From Microglena sp. YARC (Eukaryota; Chlorophyta; Chlorophyceae; Chlamydomonadales; Chlamydomonadaceae), in NCBI GenBank assembly GCA_022414725.1, contig CM039462.1:58690195-58754194 (forward strand): DNA of 64,000 nucleotides, given 5' to 3'. Made by a program: the position numbers and the translations under genes. The notes under the pieces were generated by a model. The model was not told the origin of the DNA, did not search any database, and saw only the letters and a program-made list of their open reading frames with translations. Shown here piece by piece: positions 56,844 to 64,000 of the stretch. Numbering within the stretch: position 1 is the stretch's first letter; each line of letters starts with the position of its first letter.

Positions 56844-56897
56844 CAGTGTATATGTGTACAAACGTTACTCCTTTACAACAAGTTTTTTTTATGCAGT

Positions 56898-57199
56898 GTA
56901 CACACAAATTGTGGGACACCTTACCGGTACCTTTAATGTTTTGTAAACTTGCCAAACGTCAGTAGCCTTGATATTCTTAACATCATCGTACTGCTTCAGG
57001 ACCGACTTGTATGCCTACCATTCACCAAGACAACATGAATTTTTCTTCTTCTGTGCAGGCCTCTGGGGCAACATAAAGTTGTCGGGATTCTTTACATGTT
57101 CCCACTTGGAAAGCTCAACCGGGTCTTCGGGGAACATGTGCCTGGACAGGTTCACGAGGGTGCCAACTGTTGCAACCTTCTCAAAAGAGAAGGTGTCCA
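56898..57199 (-). pseudogene. Unidentified coding fragments, possibly exons
   Basis: Two stretches on the minus strand look protein-coding: SFEKVATVGTLVNLSRHMF then VELSKWEHVKNPDNFMLPQR (57060-57190), and AYKSVLKQYDDVKNIKATDV then WQVYKTLKVP (56930-57015). They are separated by ~45 bp with stops that ends in ..ggtag. The arrangement could be two exons of a eukaryotic or transposon gene, or a frameshifted viral gene. The family is not recognised. Confidence 0.35.
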
Positions 57200-57405
57200 A
57201 AAGGATGGAGAGCCGTGATCTAAAAAAGAACCACGTTAACATCCTGCAATTTGTTGATTCAAAATATTATTGGTGTTACACTACCCTGTGGGTTGATACA
57301 CCATTAGGTTACACCGTAAGGTGTGCCGTACACGAGGCGGTTTCATTTTAGTATTCCGTCGACTGTAACTGTATGTTTCATTTTACTGTTCCGCTGATTG
57401 TAGAA
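57200..57405. repeat. Dispersed repeat R2, copy 4, without the MITE
   Basis: It runs from gatggagagccgtgatct to promoter motif 2, with the uninterrupted sequence accgtaaggtgtgccgtacac at the point where copy 1 carries a MITE. A second promoter-2 word follows at 57388-57405. Confidence 0.75.
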
Positions 57406-57724
57406 CTCGGTAATCTAAAGTGGTTCATTGATGAGGCTTCAGTAGCGAAGATTTCGGATGCTTGAGGAGTGAAGATTGCAAGATGTTGACGATAATATAT
57501 CGTGGTTCAGAACATGCTCCACTGATTGAAGCCTGCCCACGATGAAACTTGTTTGTTATTCGTCACCATGATGAGTCTGAAGAATGTGTACTTGCTGCCC
57601 AAGTTACTTACTGCGCGACGGTCGTATGCACTTATACCGTCAGACAACGAAGAGCTCAGCAGCGTCCAGTTGGTGCCTTTTGTCGAGCCCGCGACCACCC
57701 ATATCTGATGTCCTTTAAGAACAG

Positions 57725-57991
57725 GGGTTTCCTGTTCGAACGGCCTTCAGGAAGATGCCAGCTCCCCCCACAATGTCTCTGTCGCAGGTGTATGTCTCCA
57801 CACTTGTTCAAACAGCCGCACATAGGGCATGTCTGACTTGTGTAATGCTCACATGCAAGAACACTGTCCCGTACTCTTCACACTTCTCCTTCAGCCGATT
57901 GAACAGCACAGAGTGGCTCAAAATCAGCATCTGACGGGCAGCCTTGGTTGTCGGTTGGTAAAAATCGGCCGGGAGGCAGGAACGCCCCATT
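57725..57991 (-). pseudogene. TnpB/Fanzor C-terminal remnant joined to a MITE terminus
   Basis: On the minus strand, the MITE-like terminus (57959-57991) runs directly into codons for AARQMLILSHSVLFNRLKEK then CEEYGTVFLHV. After a 4-nt deletion relative to 6117-6180 come EHYTSQTCPMCGCLNKCGD and, in another frame, CDRDIVGGAGIFLKAV. These are the RuvC-III region, zinc-ribbon cysteines and final catalytic aspartate pattern (dRDxxGAxxIFLKA) of TnpB/Fanzor RNA-guided nucleases. At least two frameshifts and the absence of the N-terminal two thirds make it a fossil. It is evidence that an IS605/IS607- or Fanzor-bearing element was active in this genome. Confidence 0.7.
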
Positions 57992-58012
57992 GTGTCCCAA
58001 TATCAAATGTCC

Positions 58013-61000
58013 CTAGCTGTATGTGACTCTATCGAACTCTCTGACGTCCTTGAAAAACATAATATTTGTATTGTCATCACCACCATCAATCACATGAAAC
58101 GACGCCGTGCCACGACGAATCGTTCGGGGCTCATCAGAAAAAAGAAGAATGTCTGCCAGCCAATACACGTCATCATCACGAACGCTACGTTTCGGAGTTC
58201 TAATGATTCCGTAAATCATCGCAACCACGTCTTTTCGCGCAATAGGAACGTTCTCACGCGGACGCGAAGCAGTCGATCGAATGGATGACAAATGAAACAA
58301 TAATTGCAAATTTGAGCGTATGGCCATAGAAACGTCACGCCGCAACACATCTCTCATCATATCGCGGGAACGCAAAGCGCGCTCCCATGGGGACATGAAA
58401 ACTCTGTCGTCAATGTGATGTTGGAATTCGTCAACGTAAACGAACAACCCACCGCCGCTCACAGACTTCGAATTAAGTAAAAAAGGTATCATCGAAGATT
58501 TCGGAGACAACATCTGAACTCGAAAGCCGTTGTTCCCATTACCTAAAAAGATCTCTGCAATCAAATGGATATGAAGGGGACTACTCTTCACATGACTGGT
58601 GTTAACAGGAGGATGTACGCCTTTCTGCAACTTAGCAAGAGATTGTCGAACCGCGGTCACAATAAGCGGGGGGGGTACATTAGAATTATCATCAAGAGGA
58701 ATGAAATGCTCAAGTGAAGCACGCTGCTCCCCACGAATACCCAAACGTTCCACAACTGAACGTCCGCCCACAAATTGTTCAAGTAGAATGCAAAACGAGC
58801 TCGCACGTTCAAGAGTGTGCAGAGAAGGCAAGTGGATTCGAGTTTCTGCGTTGCTTGTTGAGTTATCATTACTACTACTACGACGACGAGATACACAACC
58901 GCCTCCTACGGATAAGGTGACCGTCAACCGACCCGTTATGGTGCCCATCAAATCGGCGATCGCATCGACATCGGGGCGAGAGAGTGCGAGGTTGTTGTCC
59001 TCCTCCAACGCGACAAGGAAACGTGAGAACGCTCCGAAAATGCAGAGCTCACGTATTAAGGCGGTCCAAGTTGCGTCCACAGCCTCGGAGTCGTACTCCT
59101 TAAGGAGCTGCGAACGAGATACCTTCCCCAACCAAGGAAGGAGAATACGGTCCAATCCGAATATGGTCGCGTACGACCCGGATCGCATATGCACAAGGAA
59201 CGCTTCGAAGATAGAGGGGGATGACAGAGTATCACGCGCGTCTCCTCCACGCATGAACCGCGCGCACACATAACCATCCCCCATGGCAACGAAGACCCCG
59301 GGAGATTTAACCAACACATCGTGCACAGAAAGGAGAAATACCTGCACGTCGCCTGAAGTATACACATCAGCCAAAGCTCTAAGAAGACTCGTATCTAAAG
59401 GGGTACCAGAAGATCCAACACGAACAATTATAGAAGTGTGGTCCTCGTCGTCTTGTGAAGAAACAAGGACCGAATGCAAGGCACCTAGACGCCCATTGAC
59501 AGGAAGAGGAACGACACCACTATGCATGACATCCCGAGAAAATGATGTAATATTGCTACTACTAGGAGACGATACTGCAACATGTTTTTCGTCAGTCCTA
59601 TTTTTAGTCTTACGGTTGGTGCTACCAGTAATAATGTTGCTACTTGTCTTACCAGAACCTCCTCCTGCGTCCTTGGCTTTGCACTGGTCGACGCGTTTTC
59701 CAGGTTTGTTGAAGCAGCACGGTAGACACAACCCAGAAGGATGTTTGGATGGATCCAGAAACCCGACGTGCGATGATTCTTGTTACTACTGGGTAGTTGG
59801 GGTCGCCATTTTTTTGACTTCCTGAAGTATTTGCTGTCGTACAAGATAGGTTCCTCTGCAGGTCCACCAGGACACCGACCCCTGCGCTGACCAGTTGATC
59901 ACGTGTCATGCTCACGCGACTCATCGGACACCACACAGTAGGGCAAATGTAAATGTTACGCTCAGATGTCTCCTTAGAGCTTCCATAAGCAATCGCACGG
60001 TCGCCGTATGAGTTTGAGGTAGGGCGTCAAACTCCTCGCGCGTCACCACAACAGGTTGACGTCTGTCCACATGAGGACACATCTTCGAGTACGTTGTGCC
60101 GGAAAATAGATTGGGGTCAGTGCGATACAGACTCTCCAACAAAAAACTCCGAGGAACACTACTATCACCGTTTTTGGTAACGTAATTAGATCTTCCGCTA
60201 CGAGAACATCCAGTATGCAAATTCTTTTCTTGAGAAGCTTCTTGCGAGAGGGAGCCAAATAGCATATCTGCCTCCGAATTCAAGAAGTCGCCGTAACTAT
60301 TATTTGCGACATTCAATAACTCGCCACCACCACCTACTTGTAACATAGATGCCGATAGTTCTGAAATACGCACCCTTCCAATGATACCGGCGATCCGCAT
60401 CATTACATGCGGTCGCGCGTTCTCAAGCGTGATCGAGTACGAGAAGGCGCCACGAGACTGAACTTGGAGCATCGGCTCCAGGGTCAAGGCACTAACGACA
60501 CTCGATGCATCACTACTACTACGATCAGCATCGATCGCCTCCTCGCACTGGTCCGGTGTCAAGTGATCGAAACGGGATCGAATGAGTCTAACAGCATCCG
60601 TCTTAGAAAGCTGATGCATGTTTGCAACTGCTTTAAAGAGGTTTCGGGGGTCCGTGTACCCGGAACTCCACGATAAGAGAGCACTTGGGATTTTGAAGGA
60701 GGAGTGATTGCGTCAAAGTTCAAGATGTCTTCACAAAGGTCGTTCACCAACTTCCCGTGTTCTCCACGGCGGTCCTCGACCGAAATAACGTACCGAGAGT
60801 CACGTGCATCCCACTCAAGACTAGAATCACCAACGGAAACGAGTGGGCGAACACGCACTGGGCAATCAATGCGATCGAGGGCGTCGTTCGCTTCCCCGAT
60901 GCACACCATGTTCACTAACCGGACCGCATCCGGAATTCTCGAAGCATCCGGGATTCGCTGGAATGATACATTGACGGAAAGGTCGTCGTCAAAGCTAACG

Positions 61001-62132
61001 ATCGCCACTCCCCCACCAACGCTATCCAGTGACACGAATGCGCGCATGCGACAGTCCGATGAGGGAGGGCGGCGCAACCAACGAAAAATCTGGCGAAACA
61101 TGGCAGGGTCCTCATAAACCGTAGAACGACGCACCTTTAAATAACTGACCGGCCCAGATTGTCAACTACCCCATTCATCAACTGCACAGCATGCAAATCT
61201 TTGAGATCACCACTTCCACTCATTAACCGACCAAATATGGCAGGTATCGTGTCAGAGAAGAGACCTCGGATCGAAGGAAGCATTCGGTAGAAAGAAGGCG
61301 ATGCTCGAGCAACCGCAACGACGCTCCTGACTTCGATGGATACTACCTCAACAAGTGGATTGGAAGGGTTGGGGGCGATGATGACACCAGGTCCGACACT
61401 ACTACTACTACTACTAGTAGTAGTAGTACTAGTAGTAGTACCAACACGAGATGGTGTTAATGGAAAGTATTTGAGAACAAACCCTCTAGATGGCGACGAC
61501 TTGTGCTTGCGCTTACCCAGCACGTCCTCTATTGTGGCGAAGTTCACAACCATGAGTCTCGAGGATTTATCGATGCCCCATGTAAGCAAGTCACCGATTG
61601 TCTCGAACTCGAAGGGCGACTCAGCTACATTCAATCGCGAAGAGGAGGAGGACCATGCGTCCGGGTCCTCATCCCCCCTCTCCACAAGAGGTAATTGCGG
61701 TTCAAATGGGTTCACGCTCCAAGCGTTTAGGAGAACATCTGAAGAGGTTGTCTGCTGGACGTAGCGCACTCCCATTCGCCGGTAAGCAACCGACCCTTCG
61801 GATGCGAAGAAACGCATAGCGGCAGAAGTGAAATGCTGAAGAGACACATGGTCCGAAACCACTATCGCATTCTTGTCAGAAACTTCTTCGTTAGGCGAAT
61901 AAGAAACCCAGAAACATACGCCCTCTTTCGTGCGGGCATGTCCTGACCGGACGAGTGCGCCACGCAGAGCGCGAACGGAAAGCCTATGGCAATCAAATCC
62001 TGGAGGCAGCCCGATACTAACCGGTGTCGACGACGAAACGGATGTCCATTTCCGCAATACGAACGGGGAAGAAGAAGAAGAAGAAGAAGATGCAGGAGAG
62101 GATGAAGAGGACTTATTTTTCTTATTTTTCAT
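58013..62132 (-). pseudogene. VETF large subunit-like early transcription factor, four frameshifts
   Basis: About 1370 codons if joined, close to the size of asfarvirus and giant-virus homologues of poxvirus A7. The key signature is near the middle: YICPTVWCPMSRVSMT, then FLDPSKHPSG and LCLPCCFNKPGKRVDQC. This is the cysteine-rich zinc-like region typical of the family. Shifts lie at 61147-61155 (one G lost in a GG(G) run), 60658-60672, 59949-59962 and 59757-59770. At each one the adjoining frames read through sensibly, for example DNLGR/VSYLKVRR and SYRGV/SGYTDPRNLFKAVANM. The protein binds early promoters with its helicase partner in relatives. The serine-rich N-terminus begins at the ATG at 62132. 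The C-terminal 572 codons (58013-59731) are intact. Confidence 0.65.
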
Positions 62133-62372
62133 TGACAAGTGTGAGGACAGGACAATCAATAAAATGAACTACTGTTTTTTTATACGGTTTCCCACAGTTC
62201 CCCACTGGGGCCATGTTCGCATCGTGTAAAAGAATTTTCAAAGAGGTCGTTTCTGTGACAAAAAGACATTATTGACCGGTGTGAGTGTAACATTGTTTGT
62301 ATCGACGAAGCAGGATTTTACGCTGGCGAACACAGCAGATTCAGTTGTTCTCAATTAAAGCCTGTTATCAAA

Positions 62373-62392
62373 TAAACCCTAAACCCTAAACC
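62373..62392. repeat. Short telomere-like (CCCTAAA) repeat
   Basis: taaaccctaaaccctaaacc, nearly three units of the plant/algal-type telomere sequence, upstream of the VETF-L gene. A single unit (ggtttagggttta) is also at 10319-10331. It is short and may be chance. Confidence 0.4.
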
Positions 62393-62538
62393 GGGCACGG
62401 AGATTCAAAAAAAATGACGGTAGCAATAATTCATGCCATAATCTACTGGTAGATTGCGGTTGCATTGGCTATGAGTAAGCGCTTCTCGAGACTCTTTAAC
62501 AGTCCTGGGTCGGCTCTCTTCTCGTCGGGGATCCTTAG

Positions 62539-63129
62539 CTATTCGTAGGAGGCGTCGGGGATCCATAGCTTCTCGTGGGAGGCGTCGAGGATCCTTAGCT
62601 TCTCGTGGGAGGCGTCGGGTATCCCTTGATGCATGACATTCTGCAGCAGGAATTGGTGCTTCTTTAGCAGGGCGTTGTGCTCTGCCTTGACATTCTTCAG
62701 TTCGGCGTATTGGGTGAGGATCTGGTGTTGAAACGCAAGCTTAAGCGTGTTGATCTCGTCGACGAGCATGTCCATGTCGTTCTCGACGTGGGGTACCGTC
62801 AAGCGAACGTTGTGGATGATGTCGTCCACGTTCTCGCAGATCAGGTTCGTGAAAACCTGGTTGCGGTGATCGTCGCACGCGTATATGTGGAACTTATCAA
62901 GGATCGTTGTAGGGGAGGAGCTCTTGCTGTGGTTGGTGCACGGCGAGTTTAGTCCACCGGCGCATCGCGTGGCAACTTCCTCGACGACCGCGTAGTGCAC
63001 ATTGCACGCGTTAAAGCAACTGTTCCCCGACACTATCGTGGTGGGGTTGCAGCTAAATACGGTGTTGTGGCACCTACCGCAGACGGTTGAGCCGTGGCAG
63101 CGAGTTTCGGTGGTAATCTGTGAGGACAT
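62539..63129 (-). CDS. Cysteine/histidine-rich protein with coiled coil and C-terminal repeats
   Basis: 196 residues from the ATG at 63129. The N-terminal ~100 residues have many Cys/His (CHGSTVCGRCHNTVFSC, CFNACNVHY, CDDHRNQVF) in a zinc-binding-like pattern. A coiled-coil segment follows (MDMLVDEINTLKLAFQHQIL, ELKNVKAEHNALLKKHQFLL), then three repeats of (I/L)xDASHEKL. Zinc binding is inferred from spacing alone. The family is not recognised. It is divergent from the 63292 gene. Confidence 0.5.
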   Translation of the reverse strand: MSSQITTETRCHGSTVCGRCHNTVFSCNPTTIVSGNSCFNACNVHYAVVEEVATRCAGGLNSPCTNHSKSSSPTTILDKFHIYACDDHRNQVFTNLICENVDDIIHNVRLTVPHVENDMDMLVDEINTLKLAFQHQILTQYAELKNVKAEHNALLKKHQFLLQNVMHQGIPDASHEKLRILDASHEKLWIPDASYE

Positions 63130-63226
63130 TGTGAGATCTGAATGAATAAATGAATGAAGATTCGTTGTGAGTACAAGGCACTCAATCGGTTTCAATTTTT
63201 TTCTGCGGTCTGGATGATTATAAGGT

Positions 63227-63253
63227 GTGTCCCACTTTATTTGAGAACAACTG
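63227..63253 (+). promoter_or_regulatory. Candidate promoter motif 1
   Basis: GTGTCCCACTTTATTTGAGA plus ACAACTG, the best-preserved copy together with 44245. One in-frame ATG (63256) begins three bases after it and another at 63292. Confidence 0.55.
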
Positions 63254-63291
63254 TAATGACCATTTGTACAACAGGATACACTGGTACAAAA

Positions 63292-63828
63292 ATGAGCAAG
63301 AGGTACGTTGTAATTGGGCTCAGCCCATGTACTTGTCGTACAACAACGAATAATTATCAATCTTCGTTGCATCCTCGTCAACGTTGTCTATTCTCAGCAA
63401 CGCACAGAGACACGCGGTTTGTAGTCGCATTCAAAGAAGAAGAAGTGCGTATCGCGGAACACGTCGCGTCATTGTTGGATGCAGGGGAGATGCATCAAAT
63501 TGTCGCTTATGTCAACAACAGGAACAAGACCCTCTTCATTAAAAAGAGGGGTATCCTCCTGGCCACCGCCAGCAAGAAGACAGAAGATCCCGCCACATCA
63601 AGAACACCAATACTTGAGCATATATCGCGAACCGAATTCGATGACATGCCACACACACGCATGCTTGGTACAATATGTGTCAGTCACGTGTTGGACGAGG
63701 ACGACGACGTAATCTTCCTCTCATGCAGTGTGCGGAAACCCAACTTGAATAATTTTGAACGGTGTGTACATCACCTGTCACGCGAGTTCGGCGGCGGCAA
63801 CATCTTTGGAGGAGAGGAGGATGTCTGA
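63292..63828 (+). CDS. Hypothetical protein
   Basis: 178 residues from the ATG at 63292; the earlier in-frame ATG at 63256 is only three bases from the promoter motif, so I prefer the second. The sequence has no TM and no known motif. It has a beta/alpha feel (FVVAFKEEEVRIAEHVASLL, TLFIKKRGILLATASKK, VIFLSCSVRKPNLNNFERCV) and a glycine-rich end. Function unknown. Confidence 0.5.
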   Translation: MSKRYVVIGLSPCTCRTTTNNYQSSLHPRQRCLFSATHRDTRFVVAFKEEEVRIAEHVASLLDAGEMHQIVAYVNNRNKTLFIKKRGILLATASKKTEDPATSRTPILEHISRTEFDDMPHTRMLGTICVSHVLDEDDDVIFLSCSVRKPNLNNFERCVHHLSREFGGGNIFGGEEDV

Positions 63829-63859
63829 ATATTACACTCATGAGTACGGTGGTGCACCT

Positions 63860-64000
63860 AATGGGCGTTCCTGCCTCCCGGCCGATTTTGACTGGTTGCT
63901 AAACATGGTATAGAGAGGAATTGTGATTCCTTGGTGCTTATGTCTCAAGCTAGCGAGTCGTTCAAGAGGCTCTAAATCCTGATTAGAAATTTAAACAAAT
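63860..64000. mobile_element. MITE, left part, continuing beyond the window
   Basis: It starts AATGGGCGTTCCTGCCTCCC after the flank ACCT (63856-63859) and follows the 6891 copy almost base for base up to the end of the window. The right terminus and second ACCT are predicted about 26 bp past the edge. Confidence 0.85.

Noticed and set aside
1..64000. tRNA genes
   Set aside because: I looked for T-loop (GGTTCGANTCC-type) words with a matching acceptor stem and found none I could defend by eye; a tRNAscan run would be decisive.

Overview
This window looks like part of a large nucleocytoplasmic DNA virus (Nucleocytoviricota) genome. Genes are dense and face both ways, spacers are short and GC is moderate. 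The recognisable set is typical of the phylum: the RNA polymerase subunit RPB10, a poly(A) polymerase, an A22/RuvC-type Holliday junction resolvase, a zinc-knuckle Nudix decapping enzyme, a VETF-large-like transcription factor, a YqaJ recombinase, an XRN-type exoribonuclease, an Ulp1-type protease, a J-domain protein, a patatin-like lipase, a kinase and several conserved virion proteins. RPB10 together with the poly(A) polymerase fits relatives of Mimiviridae (Imitervirales) better than classical Phycodnaviridae, but the order is an inference.

Layout. 0.8-4.8 kb: membrane proteins. 4.8-13.4 kb: decapping enzyme, TFIIB-like protein, methyltransferase, resolvase and poly(A) polymerase, broken up by repeats. 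13.8-17.7 kb: a T5orf172/GIY-YIG protein, an exon-like foreign ORF and transposon debris. 17.7-23.6 kb: nucleotidyltransferase-like gene, primase-polymerase domain, conserved virion proteins and RPB10. 24-37.6 kb: a structural block with membrane-anchored proteins, three paralogous fibre-like repeat proteins and two LamG-like proteins. 38-45.3 kb: J-domain, NET-like, patatin, kinase and XRN genes. 45.3-51.5 kb: a gene desert containing a run of exactly 1000 N. 51.7-63.8 kb: RING, YqaJ, Ulp1, DUF5760-like and VETF-L genes.

Two things stand out. First, the region is full of mobile DNA. A 166-bp inverted-repeat element (MITE) occurs in at least five well-defined copies with clean 4-bp target duplications, and one insertion can be compared with a related unoccupied site. 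There are also TnpB/Fanzor-like remnants, a transposase helix-turn-helix remnant, palindromic elements and several dispersed repeats. Second, many conserved genes are broken. VETF-L, YqaJ, XRN, kinase, patatin, RING and two fibre genes carry 1-nt frameshifts, several at homopolymers. The Nudix and nucleotidyltransferase genes carry in-frame stops. This is either decay of a virus integrated in a eukaryotic genome or indel error in a draft long-read scaffold. The nonsense codons, the gene desert and the exon-like ORF favour at least some real decay.

Two candidate promoter motifs recur upstream of genes: TTTATTTGAGAACAA, often preceded by GTCCCAC, and a second one resembling TTCCGCCGACTGTAGT.
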